Below, piece by piece: positions 10,566-21,179 of a stretch of 64,000 nucleotides of DNA. Origin of the DNA: Siphonodentalium dalli (taxonomy: Eukaryota; Mollusca; Scaphopoda; Gadilida; Siphonodentaliidae); NCBI GenBank assembly GCA_032622095.1, contig CP136063.1, forward strand, positions 66,911,897-66,975,896, given 5' to 3'. The translations under genes and the position numbers were made by a program. The notes under the pieces are model-generated. The model was not told the DNA's origin. It did not search any database and saw only the letters and a list, made by a program, of their open reading frames with translations. Every line of letters starts with the position of its first letter. Position 1 is the first letter of the stretch.

Positions 10566-10796
10566 GATTAACCACTTTTGACTCCATATAACAACCGCAA
10601 ATGTAACACAAAAAATGGAAGGAAAATGAAACAATTGAACAAACTCAGTAACGATTTTGAGTTATTTGAAAACACGTGCCCACATACTGGAACTGATACT
10701 GAACGATTATCTTTAGAAAGCAGATGGTTCCGACAAAAATTAATCGAACATAAAATGGATCTCCTTTTAAAGGCACGGATGATCTTCGCGGTGAAG

Positions 10797-11235
10797 TAAG
10801 TCGGCATTTTTTTTACCCTGTGCCAATGCATTCTCTTATATATGCGAGTCGACCATAGGTCGCCTCGCATATATAAGAGAATGCATTGGCCTAACAATTT
10901 TTTATCATTTTTTAAAAATAAATGTTTCTTACAATTTTTAGGACATAAAATAAAAAAAACATCCATTACCCTGCAGGGAGCCCCACACATATATAGAAGC
11001 ATAGAGAAGAGTGTCGTCTGCTCATGTTTGTCTGGGGCTCTGTATGGGTTGAAATTATAAAATTGTTAAAGAATACAAGAAAAAATTATTAAAATTGTAA
11101 AAAATTGTTAGGCCAATGCATTCTCTTATATATGCGAGGCGACCTATGGTCGACTCGCATATATAAGAGAATGCATTGGCACAGGGTAAACAAAATCCCG
11201 ACTTACGACTGGATTTGATATGGCGGGTCACAAAT
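10797..11235. mobile_element. Foldback MITE, family A, copy 2
   Basis: Paired hairpins lie at 10823-10889 and 11113-11179. The right end (GATATGGCGGGTCAC) is intact. The left end is truncated to GTAAGTCGG before the CCCTGTGCC junction. Confidence 0.85.
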
Positions 11236-11420
11236 AGTCACATTCGTTAAAAGTGCCAAAACAGAAATAATCATAAAATATAGACATAATTTGTTCTTAT
11301 ACCAATCATAAATATGCCGTAACTAGTATGTTATTGTCCAGTTCGTACGCTTTGCTATGTAAACAAAAGTCAAAAACGTTACAGAACCTGACTGTTGTCT
11401 ATACATATCACAGCATAAGA
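11236..11420 (+). repeat. Dispersed repeat shared with 60870-61040
   Basis: Stretches such as ATAAAATATAGAC, TTTGTTCTTA, AGTATGTTATTGT and AACGTTAC occur in the same order at 60870-61040. A short fragment of the family-A hairpin arm lies at about 11655-11680. Confidence 0.5.
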
Positions 11421-11879
11421 TAAGATATATAAGATTTACTTCCAGAAACACAAATAAAGTCAGTATGCATACATAATAAAACGAGAGGCGATCACGATCG
11501 GCAGATGTTAACCCATCCCATGGCGAAAGTAAATTACTCTGATCGGAATCATAAATGAGAGTTTTGATGTTGAATTATAGAGTATACTGTTAGGTACTAT
11601 TATAGACAATGCACATACCACAAATTATTGGAATTTATGTGTCACTCACATTTATATAAGAGAATGCACTGGAACAGGATCTGTAATGCTGAACCACCAC
11701 AGCCTTGGGTTGGGATGTGAAAAGGTGACCTGGACATGCAATACTTGGTCAAGAGATTCCAATATAACAGCCATCAAGATAAACACATCACTGCTGACCA
11801 ATTAGTATCAATTATACAGCAGAGATGTCAACAAATCACAGGCTTATGTTAAATAGGGCAAGGAATTCAAACTAAAACA

Positions 11880-12880
11880 TTTTTTTAAGAGTGAATATTT
11901 TTTTTCGAAAAAGGGCCATAAAACAGTTTGAAATAGTCTGATCAAACACATATTCAAACTCGATCTGTCTTTTGTGCTGAGAAATTCATATACAAAATTT
12001 GGTTCCGATCAGATAGAAAATGTTCGAGTTATCGCACCATGTGTAAAGTGTCTACAGACAAACAGACGGGTGGACTAGTGACAGTTGGTCAATCCGGATG
12101 TTGACACTTCCATACTATGATATGGGTAAACATAAAAATTAGTCTTTTGTGGATACTTAAGTATCAATTTTCCCATCTCCACTAGCATGGGCATGCATTT
12201 GATTTTTTTGTCTGTGAAACACTGGACAAACATGACAAAATATGTGATAAAACACAATTTATTCCCATCTTTCCTGGCATAGAGACCTCTAAGAAATCCA
12301 GACTAAGAGTGCAAATTAATTACTGGTACATAAGAGCTGCAGCCTGTATACCAACGTCCTATAAAAGTATATCTGGTTACACTTCACACTGATGGCTAAA
12401 ATAACTATAAATATCAATTATACATATTTACTGTTTGTCTCTCACAGAGCTAAAGTCATACCACTGATAATCAATTAGCTGTAGGCTGCTATGGTTATCT
12501 GTTCAATTCTTAGTTGAAAAAGGGCCATAACTTTTGTATAAATTGTCAGATCTAACCCATATTCAAACTCGATCTGTATTTTGAGTTGAGAAACTCACAT
12601 ACTAAATTTGAGTCCTATCAGTTGAAAAATGGTTGATTTAGCGAAGCATGCATGAATTCTATGTCAAAGGGCCATAATATCGGATCAAACCCATATTCGA
12701 ACTCGATCTGTATTTTGGGCTGACAAACTCGCATACCAAATTTGGTTCCGATCAGATGAAAAATGTTTGAGTTAAGACAGCATGCATGAATTCGAAATCG
12801 AAAAAGGGCCATAACTCCGTATAAAAAACTCGGATCTGTATTTTGGGCTGAGAAACCCATATACAAAATTTGGTTCAGGA
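11880..12880. repeat. GGGCCATAACTC-type tandem/dispersed repeat
   Basis: AAAAAGGGCCATAA followed by an ACCCATATTCAAACTCGATCTG-like block repeats at about 12525, 12663 and 12800 (spacing ~137 bp), with a related copy at about 11915. Similar blocks recur at 30.2, 34.2, 50.4 and 62.2-63.4 kb. Confidence 0.65.
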
Positions 12881-13240
12881 TTTAAACTGAATCCTAAATC
12901 TGAATGTCATGATGTGCTCTTGGATTATAAATTGGGTTATATGATCATATTTACATTTATTATTCATTAAGCGAACACAATTATTTATCAAAATGTCGAT
13001 CACATCAGGCAGTTTCCACCTAACAACAAAATGAGCTGGACCGCAAGATGACAGGCAAACTTAAACGACGAAGAAAAACGACAAGAGATGAAGAAACCCC
13101 AGTCTGTGATTATTGTCTCACTCGAAACAGGCATATCTGGGCTATTAATTGCATGTGTTTCCGCTTCACCTGTTTTTAAAGATAAAGACATGATGACAGG
13201 CGATGAGAATAAGATAACACATACGATATGTTCCCGGATC

Positions 13241-13896
13241 CATGTGGTTCGAATAGTATGCATGCATGTGGTTCGAATGGTATGCATGCATGTGGTTCGA
13301 ATGGTATGCATGCGTGTGGTTCGAATGGTATGCATGCGTGTGGTTCGAATGGTATGCATGAGTGTGGTTCGAATGGTATGCATGCATGTGGTTCGAATGG
13401 TATGCATGCATGTGGTTCGAATGGTATGCATGCGTGTGGTTCGAATGGTATGCATGCATGCGGTTCGAATGGTATGCATGCATGTGGTTCGAATGGTATG
13501 CATGCATGTGGTTCGAATGGTATGCATGCATGTGGTTCGAATGGTATGCATGCATGTGGTTCGAATGGTATGCATGCATGTGGTTCGAATGGTATGCATG
13601 CATGTGGTTCGAATGGTATGCATGCGTGTGGTTCGAATGGTATGCATGCATGTGGTTCGAATGGTATGCATGCATGTGGTTCGAATGGTATGCATGCATG
13701 TGGTTCGAATGGTATGCATGCATGTGGTTCGAATGGTATGCATGCATGTGGTTCGAATGGTATGCATGCATGTGGTTCGAATGGTATGCATGCATGTGGT
13801 TCGAATGGTATGCATGCATGTGGTTCGAATGGTATGCATGCATGTGGTTCGAATGGTATGCATGCATGTGGTTCGAATGTAGTATGCATGCATGTG
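13241..13896. repeat. 24-bp minisatellite, about 27 units
   Basis: The unit is ATGCATGCATGTGGTTCGAA plus TGGT, with scattered single-base variants (GCGTG, GAGTG). It contains two palindromes (ATGCAT, TTCGAA) and alternating purine-pyrimidine TGCATGCATGTG. Since 24 is a multiple of 3 and the unit lacks stops in most frames, long frames appear on both strands. These are repeat artefacts. Confidence 0.93.
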
Positions 13897-14522
13897 CATG
13901 TTATAGGTGTGCGTGTGCCATATCACCATATCATATATTTCACAGAGCGGGTCTGGCAGTTCCGGTTACTCATTTCAAAATTACATAAACAATAACATAT
14001 TATGGGTAGTCTGTTTTGTATTGTATATCAACAGTGTCAACAACCATGGAGTTGATTCTAAACAGAATCCGGATCTCTTGTACGCATGATCCGGGTTTAT
14101 AATATTAACTGTGTGTCGTTGATCTTGAGTGTCAAACTCCATGCAGCGCCCTCTCCATTTCACTGCGATATATGGAATCACTGAACTAAATGGTTTCCCA
14201 TAGGCGACAGTGTTAACGTTTCGGCCAAATTCACTGAATTGAAGCCTGCAGGCCATACCAGTGATGTTTACCCAGCGAGATTGACACCAGTTGATCACGA
14301 AAATGCAAGAAAAATCATAGGTCATGTGTTTACTTTTTAAAATAAATCCCCAAGTGTACGACAGGGCTATCCCACAGCCAAATTTGATATGGAAAAACCC
14401 AGATCTACAACAGCTAGTTATATACATTTCCCGCTCACAAAAATCCGTTCCCCCATTCATTCACCAGTTTAAATTATTTAGATATTATGTGCAAATCAAA
14501 TAAACGCGATATCATCCTTTAA

Positions 14523-14991
14523 AGGTACTCAACCCGATAAAACTCCTCTCAATTACTATTTCAATGGCTTCGGGGGTCAAAAAAATTTGATTCGAGTCGA
14601 GGAAGTCACCCATCAAAGCTCAGATTTGTTAGATATCGATTTTAGAAATCTATTATTTTTCATTATCGGGAATTCTTACTGGCCCAGTACGTAGTCAATT
14701 ATTACCACTTGATTATAGAGTTATCCATCCTTGTCTGTTTGAATAGAATTTTGGCGTAAAATCTCGAGCATGTTACCAAATTGACGGCAGTTATAAGTAC
14801 TCATCTCGAGAACATAAGAATTTTCAAAAATCAATATCTAATAACTCTGAGCTTTGTTTGATGGGTTCCTCGACTCGAATCAAATATTTTTTACCCCCAA
14901 AGCCAAAGAAATAGTAATATAGGACCCTCTGATCGGATTGTTGTTGTTGGAATCTGTTGAGATGGGGACCCTCTTTACGGGTTGAGTACCT
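14523..14991. mobile_element. TTAA-flanked MITE, AGGTACTCAACCCG ends (copy 2)
   Basis: This is the reverse orientation of 2320-2788 and almost the same length (469 bp). It is flanked by TTAA at 14519-14522 and 14992-14995. Internal landmarks TTGATTCGAGTCGAGGA and CATCAAAGCTCAGA are shared. Confidence 0.85.
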
Positions 14992-15534
14992 TTAATAACG
15001 TGTCGCATGTATCAGGTGAAGGTCAATCTTCAGTTACCTTCACCTTTAGCAATTCCACGGTGTACTCGCTCCCCGACTCCAGAACACATTTAGCTCCCTG
15101 ATTCCATATAGATCACTGCCGGAAGGATGGTACTTTGCGGACCGATAAATCTATATTTCGTATCGTCGGAACTATATTTAGTCACCTATTATCTTATTTT
15201 GACCACCAAAAGTGTTCACTAATGGTAATTATTTCGGTATTGATACGAACAATATGAACTGAGCCAGACATGAACAATTTTAATCGTAAAACATAAGAAC
15301 TAAGATCATGTCCGAGATCCTTACCAAATGTCCTTGTGGCAGTGGTATCTTAGAGGAGCGATGGGAGATAACTTTTCCTGGTGTTTGCTAGAGTGCCATA
15401 ATTATGACGTACGTGCCCGCGATAATGACTATCAATTTATATCCGAGGGTGTCCTCGGCATCATCCCCAGTGCCTGATTCAAAATGGAGACAAATCCAGA
15501 TGGGGATAATCCCAGAATGTTAAAACATACTTAC

Positions 15535-15607
15535 CACTAGGCGCCGTGACATTTCTCCATTGCTGTATGAATACATTATTAGGATCCTTTATGGTGATCT
15601 TGTCATA
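15535..15607 (-). CDS. TEP/CD109-like gene, exon 4 (MG2 continuation)
   Basis: The acceptor GTTTTTGCAG precedes TATGACAAG and the donor is AGTG|GTAAGT. It encodes YDKITIKDPNNVFIQQW, then RNVTAPSG, matching the V.DP..N.IQQW segment that follows the MG2 signature in CD109/TEP proteins. It ends in phase 1. The next exon, beginning with two bases of a Gly codon, was not found. Confidence 0.8.
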
Positions 15608-18600
15608 CTGCAAAAACAATACACAAATATAAAGATGCAAGCATCTGATGCGGTGCCACTTGTAAAGTAATTTAAACACTAGTCCAAAATTGACTATACA
15701 TTGAATATCTTTATTATCCCGTAGATTTTCGACTACTTAAACACATGATCGATGTCAACATTAACATATATTATGTGATATTCAGCAAGAAACGAAGGAA
15801 AACATATGTGTGCATATAATTATTCTATTTTTCAATCCCCCCCCCCCCCCCCCCATTGAATTTGTCAAAAAATAATAAAAATTTATCTCCTTCCTCGATC
15901 AGAGGAGACGAGATGATGGACAATCGAGCGTTGCAAGGCGAACACATGCAACCTAGCTAGATACGCACTGTAACTCTCGATAGCTGAAGAAATAGTTCTT
16001 GACTATAGTTAGCACTCTTTGGTATGCTACGTTCCACGTTGTTTCACCTCCGATTTTTAGTGTTTAAAGATGCATTATCCGAATTAACGATCCTAAATTA
16101 CTATTTCTTTGGCTTCGGGGTAAAAAATATTTGATTCGAGTCGAGGAACCCACCCATCAAAGCTCAGAGTGATCAGATATCGATTTTTGAAGTTTGTTCT
16201 TTCTCGAGATGTGCAATTATTTGTGGCCCAGAAAAGTCGTCAAACGGACGGTCTCGGAAAAAATTGCGGATGAAGATGGATAACTCTAAAATCAAGTGGT
16301 AATACGCGCGGCCAAATTTCGTGATACCCAAATGATAATACGGCCATATTTCGTTGAACAAAATGTTGATAACACGTTTTGGGAAATTTGATTCCATAGT
16401 TGACAGTGGTTAGCATTATTTTGTTGCAATTAATCGATTCTGATAACTAAAGCGTATTTTGATGAAATGTTGTTTTTGTTGTTGTATCTTGATGATATGG
16501 GGACCGTCTGATCGGATTGAGTACCTCTCTGACTATTTCATTAAATCCCATCAATGATTGGGGTACATCATATATCATTCAAACAAACAAAAACTAATAT
16601 AAACAAAATTAATAAAACACAGCACAACGAAAAACAAATAATAAAAAAAGACAAACAAACAAACAAGAACAATGACACAATGGGGTGGCTGTGCGTGGCA
16701 TTGTGAATTCTCAGTGCAGCATTGTATTTCTATGCTGTGTCACTCCCTCTGGGAACTATCTTGTCGTAGTCATGCAGGTCATGCGATATGTCCACCTGAC
16801 TATGCTATATATATAGTGACTTACCTGGTCGACCTGCGGAATGAGGTCCCTATTAACCGTCATCACCCGGAATCTAACGGTTTGTCCAGGTTTATACATA
16901 GGTTTATCCGTTTGAATGAAAGTGATGAAGGCACTTCCGACGACCTTGACCTTCGCTTGGGTTATCGGATTGGACGAATTCCCCTCATTCTGGAATACCT
17001 CCAAGTCATATCTGCCTTCTCTGGAGGGGACTTTTAATTTGTGACACCTCCCCTGACCTTAAAGCAGAAAAGGTGCTGAGGTGAACATTGAGTCGTTGAA
17101 TCGTATATGTGACCCGCCATATCAAATCCAGTCGGAAGTCGGGATTTTTTTTACCCTGTGCCAATGCATTCTCTTATATATGCGAGTCGACCATAGGTCG
17201 CCTCGCATATATAAGAGAATGCATTGGCCTAACAATTTTTTATCATGTTTTTTAAATAAATGTTTCTTACAATTTTTAGGACATAAAAAAAACACCCATT
17301 ACCCTGCAGGGAGCCCCACACATATATAGAAGCATATAGAAGAGTGTCGTCTGCTCATGTTTGTCTGGGGCTCTATGGGTGAAATTATAAAATTGTTAAT
17401 GAATACAAGAACAAATTATTAAAATTGTAAAAAATTGTTAGGCCAATGCATTCTCTTATATATGCGAGGGTAAAAAAAATCCCGACTTCCGACTGGATTT
17501 GATATGGCGGGTCACATATATGCTATGCAATAAGAGCCAATTGTGTTCTATTTGATTCTCCCGTGGGATGAACTGATTGAATTCGAACAGAAATACAAAA
17601 AACTCAAATCGCACCTAGTCATGCATGTGACATCTTAACCCCTTTTATTTATTTGTTATAATTGAGTCGACACCTTGTGGTGGTCGTCAGTGTGTGAAAC
17701 CGGCATTTATATCTGAGCTTGTTGCATTCTTGAAGGTCGGTCATTCGGCTGCTGCTTAAGTTCCAGTGCTTTCATTTGCAATAAGCGAGATTCAGCTCCG
17801 TTCTGTGGTTTAATAGATTGTTCCAGTCCCGGTTCCGTGGTTTTAGTGCTACTGATCAAAGTTTTGGAGTAGCATTTCCATATATCGAGCTCTTGAATTA
17901 TTCATGACTTCTATATATGGAATGCTACTCCAAAACTTATTACAAAACTACTTCAAAACCTGTAGAACTAAAACCACGGAACCGGACCTGGTAAATCCAA
18001 TATGGCCGCGAGTTAGTGACAGGACGTTCCATTCCCACCTTTATGAAGAAAAAAATCACGCCCATTATAATAGGGTTTATATATCGGTTTGAAGTAAGAT
18101 CTGGTGCAGTTATGCCATAAACATTCTGTTTTTTCGGTTAAACGCATACTGATTATGTTGATTTTATGGAAATGTTTAATCACTGTTCGACGCGTAAGCT
18201 ACATATTTGATATCAGGTTCTCACCTTCTTCATATAAGAACTCTTGTGAAGTGTTATAGGATTTGGATTTTTGCCATTTCAACAACAAGATAAACGAGAC
18301 GTCGTCTTCATATCCATCGAGAGTTGCGCAGAATTTTTCGTCTGCACCGATCCTTAACGTCCGAGGAAACGTAAACAGGAATTTTCTGAAAAAACAAAAA
18401 CAAAAGCATGTTATGCGTGTGGTACAAGGGGGAGTGAGGGAAGCAGCACCCCAAATGTTTTGAAAGCTCAAAATTCGGGCAATTTTCGGGCAAATTGGAG
18501 ATATTTGCGGTCAAATTCGGGTAAATTGAATGGTATTTCTGGGGAAATTGTGGAAAATTACAGTATTTTTAAAATTTCTGCCTAAATTACACATATTTAT

Positions 18601-20151
18601 GGTTGTTAATCTATTTTGTTATATTTATGTGTATGCACGAGGTATATTATACAAAACTGTGTAACAACCATGAGCATATCTAGCATGTAAAACTGCTGAA
18701 GCACATCCAAGGACGTGACGACATGGGATTTGGGGGTGTCTCAACTGTTCAGTGTTCTCCTCCCCAAACTTTGATTATATTTTCAAGTTGTAAATTGCAT
18801 GCCCGAAACAACATTAGTTGATAATATCAGACCGAAAATAGCTTGATATTGATTTGACATGATTTAAATTTCCAACCAGTATTTACTGGGAAATTTGTTG
18901 TTTCGCCCATGGCCCATGGGGGTGTAAATGGAATTTTCCGGACATGCATGAAGGATCGGGATCAGGTGGGTTGCAGGCAGTTGGACATTCTAAGTTGGAC
19001 ATCACCAAGCGGTTACCCAATAGCAACGCCCCCTATTACATGCAAGCTCATTTAAAGCTACTAAAATGGATAGTATACGAAGCTAACTTTTCTCTTCTAA
19101 TAATACAGCAATGCTGTTTTAGTTGATACTAGCAGGTTAGCCCGCCACTGGCGGCGTTCGTCAGAAACATGACAGTTTTTAATTTTGTTAATTAATTTTT
19201 TAATTTAATTTTTGTTTTCAATGAGTTAATATTAATTTTTTGTTTATAACATGAATTAAATGTGCATTTTCAATTTACTGGATTTTTTTTATTAATTTTG
19301 TTTCAATATTTGACCCGATTAGACCTTATTTTACCCGATTAAGGTGACGAAGACATATGAGGTATGATTTGAAGTACATCGGGCGGAAAAACTGACCCGA
19401 TGAAAAATTCCCCCGTGCCTAGGAACGACAGACATAAGAATCACACAACACGCATTTGTTTTTTCACACAACACGCAGTACCCGTCCCTAAAAGAGGTAT
19501 GATTGAACATTTTCCCCGTTCCTAGGAACGACAGACATAAGAATCACACAACACGTTAATTCTGCCTTTTTAATCGAGATAAATGGATTTCGCGTTTTGC
19601 ATCCGTAGTTTCGTATGCATGGGTAACCGTTATACGTAGTTCTCAAAATATATAGTAGATGAAACATTTCCTCCACTGTGAGGAATGAAAGGGCAACTGA
19701 ATGAACAACTTTACGATGTCAAGAAAGAGGGTCGTTGATGTTCTAAATGTGTTATTTTGACACCTTTGTTTCACATTAACAAATTGAAACCAATCAAACA
19801 TAGGTACATAGCTCTGTGGAAATAATCATTAGTTGACAAACTTGATATTGCATGGGAGAGCAAAGTACCCCCGCCTCTATGTCAGCAACAATTATTGATA
19901 TTCTATTTTAGTTATGTCAGTTCAGGGTTAAGTGTCGCCGGAACTATATTTTCATCAGGCGAAAGTTATCAAGAATCTTCTTTTTTTTTGGCCAGTGTTA
20001 AGCCTGCCAAAATCGGCAGCATGCAACGGGTAAGTTACATTTAGTTATTATATGCTGTGAAGGGTTAAATCTCGGAGAATAATGGTACTTACGATTTGGT
20101 TATGACCACAAATGTGAGAACTATAAGTCCTGAGAGAGCTTTGTCTCTCAT
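15535..20151 (-). CDS. Thioester-containing protein / CD109 / A2M-family protein, N-terminal exons
   Basis: Four exons on the minus strand (20151-20093, 18385-18225, 17057-16825, 15607-15535) join in frame with GT-AG borders and give 175 codons plus one base. Residues 1-20 form a signal peptide (MRDKALSGLIVLTFVVITKS). Residues 21-110 fit MG1 (FLFTFPRTLRIG; C39 and C78 could pair). Residues 117-150 carry the family-defining MG2 signature TDKPMYKPGQTVRFRV, and exon 4 gives KITIKDPNNVFIQQW, which continues MG2. Members are secreted or GPI-anchored thioester proteins acting in complement-like opsonisation, protease trapping or TGF-beta co-reception. Which of these applies cannot be told, because bait and thioester regions are absent. 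No further exon is recognised down to position 1. The introns hold MITEs. A TATA box lies upstream. Confidence 0.82.
15838..15854. repeat. Poly-C tract
   Basis: A pure C run of about 17 inside intron 3 of the TEP-like gene. Its length may be unreliable in the assembly. Confidence 0.85.
16068..16530. mobile_element. Diverged relative of the AGGTACTCAACCCG MITE (intronic)
   Basis: It shares TTGATTCGAGTCGAGGA, CATCAAAGCTCAGA and GATCGGATTGAGTACC with 2320-2788, but starts GCATTATCCGAATTAACG. The same variant occurs at 20630-21072. TTAA flanks are not preserved. Confidence 0.7.
16825..17057 (-). CDS. TEP/CD109-like gene, exon 3 (MG1 end, MG2 start)
   Basis: The acceptor CTGCTTTAAG precedes GTCAGGG and the donor is CAG|GTAAGT. 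It encodes CHKLKVPSREGRYDLEVF, then FITFIQTDKPMYKPGQTVRF. The TDKPxYKPGQ motif is the strongest family marker in the window. 233 nt, phase 1 in and phase 0 out, matching its neighbours. Confidence 0.9.
17106..17517. mobile_element. Foldback MITE, family A, copy 3 (intronic)
   Basis: Both GTGACCCGCC ends are present. The left hairpin is complete at 17161-17227. The right one is cut to its first half (17443-17469), where GCGAG runs straight into GGTAAAAAAAATC. It lies in intron 2 of the TEP-like gene. Confidence 0.88.
17829..17981. repeat. Foldback repeat, ~150 nt (intronic)
   Basis: GGTTCCGTGGTTTTAGT is complementary to ACTAAAACCACGGAACC at the other end. An inner perfect stem AAGTTTTGGAGTAGCATT lies around a ~30-nt loop. 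It is unrelated in sequence to the other palindromes. Confidence 0.8.
18225..18385 (-). CDS. TEP/CD109-like gene, exon 2 (MG1)
   Basis: The acceptor TTTTTTCAG precedes AAAATTCCTG and the donor is GAAG|GTGAG. It encodes KFLFTFPRTLRIGADEKFC, then LDGYEDDVSF, the typical start of macroglobulin domain 1. It ends in phase 1. 161 nt. Confidence 0.82.
19129..19560 (-). mobile_element. Helitron-like element, reverse orientation (intronic)
   Basis: On the minus strand it ends GCCGCCAGTGGCGGGC...CTGCTAG then T, the same terminus as at 6057-6082. It also shares the TGACCCGATGAAAA and CCTAGGAACG blocks seen at 3460-3500. Two ~40-bp units beginning CCTAGGAACGACAGACATAA lie at about 19417 and 19513. It lies in intron 1 of the TEP-like gene. 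Confidence 0.5.
20093..20151 (-). CDS. TEP/CD109-like gene, exon 1 (signal peptide)
   Basis: The ATG at 20151-20149 opens MRDKALSGLIVLTFVVITK and ends at a consensus donor (ATC|GTAAGT) in phase 2. The start is chosen because it gives a basic N-region and hydrophobic core and lies about 60 bp downstream of a TATA box. The phase matches exon 2 (TC + A = Ser). Confidence 0.78.
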
Positions 20152-20207
20152 TCTGTTCGTTGGTCGATCCTCGTTTAAAATGAAAGAGTGTCTGCCAGAG
20201 TGGTCCT

Positions 20208-20217
20208 CTTATATAAG
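20208..20217 (-). promoter_or_regulatory. TATA box of the TEP/CD109-like gene
   Basis: CTTATATAAG (the same on both strands), followed on the minus strand by GAGG and, about 30 bp on, CACTCTTTC as a possible initiator. The ATG at 20151 is 57 nt downstream, so the 5' leader would be about 30 nt. Confidence 0.65.
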
Positions 20218-20629
20218 CCGCCACTTCCGACAAACAGCTAATCATCGATTGCCAGGCAGTGTAAACAACGCGGCATCTCAAACTTATAATCGCATGCACC
20301 TTGCTAGTCTGGGCTTCCGTCGATGTAAATATCGGACCCCGATGGGAGCAATGGACTGCATCGAGGTGTTTGGGGACCCGATTATTTCCATATTTGTATT
20401 ACTGATTACTTTAGTGTGGGTGAAGTCCCGTAATCACATATATGACAGACAACGTTCGACGCATTGTATCGGAATGAAGGAGAATATAAATCCCACGAAT
20501 TATTGTTATATAATTTTCCGCTAAATCACACGCAGATGGTTATACATGTATATATGCATGTAGAAGCTTATATATGGATATATCACCATGGTAACCATAT
20601 TAGGGATTCATCCCTGTACCAGTTAAAAT

Positions 20630-21072
20630 GATGCATAATCCGAATTAACGCTCCCAAATTACTATTTCTTTGGCTTCGAGGGTAACAAATATTTGATTCG
20701 AGTCGAGAAACCCACACATCAAAGCTCAGAATGATCAGATAGCGATTTTTTAAATTGTTATTTCTCGAGATAAGTACTTATTTGCAGCCTGAAAAATATA
20801 TCTCAATGCGACGGTCTCTGACAAAATTTCGGACGAAGGTGGATAACTCTAAAATCAAGTGGTAATACGGCCAAATTTCGTGATAATCAAGTGATAATAC
20901 GGCCATATTTCGTTGAACATGTTGCCCGGGGAAATATTATACCATCGTTGACAGTGGTTAGAATTAGAGTGTTGTAATTAATCGATTCTGGTAACTAAAG
21001 CGTATTTTGAAGAAATGTTGTAGTTATAACTTGATGATATGGGAACTGTCTGATCGGATTGAGCACCCTTCA
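20630..21072. mobile_element. Diverged AGGTACTCAACCCG-type MITE upstream of the TEP-like gene
   Basis: Same variant as 16068-16530 (GCATAATCCGAATTAACG start, CTGATCGGATTGAGCACC end). It lies about 480 bp upstream of the TEP exon 1 ATG. Confidence 0.7.
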
Positions 21073-21179
21073 TGTGGACAGATATTGCACTAATAATGTT
21101 CAGCATATAGATCGAGTTGACCGATTTTCATCAAACTTTGTCACTGGCTAATTGCGAAGTAACCAAAAGTTTGAACATT

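Noticed and set aside
10568-11060. Recurring peptides such as QCILLYMRVDHRSPRIYK
   Set aside because: They translate the 67-nt hairpin and recur at every copy of it in either orientation. The conservation is of DNA structure, not protein.
13241-13300. GGTTCGAA as a tRNA B-box
   Set aside because: No A-box, cloverleaf or terminator around it; part of the minisatellite unit.
13241-13896. CRISPR-like array
   Set aside because: The repeats are contiguous with no unique spacers, and the genome is eukaryotic.
13000-13995. Long open frames (200-300 codons) on both strands across the 24-bp repeat
   Set aside because: The unit length is a multiple of 3 and stop-free in most frames, so all frames stay open. 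There are no splice sites, domains or codon bias.
13981-14460. 159-codon minus-strand frame as a TEP exon
   Set aside because: There is no MG-domain similarity. The only acceptor (CCTGCAG|GC) in the right phase runs into a stop after about 22 codons.
15005-15130. Minus-strand candidate exon (KCVLESGSEYTVELLKVK, then donor GTAACT) as TEP exon 5
   Set aside because: The required two-base phase gives an immediate stop, the acceptor is followed by in-frame TGA or TAA, and the peptide does not resemble MG2/MG3. It looks faintly like an ML-domain segment, but support is too weak.
20096-20524. 142-codon plus-strand frame opposite TEP exon 1
   Set aside because: Antisense to a well-supported signal-peptide exon and TATA box; no domain.
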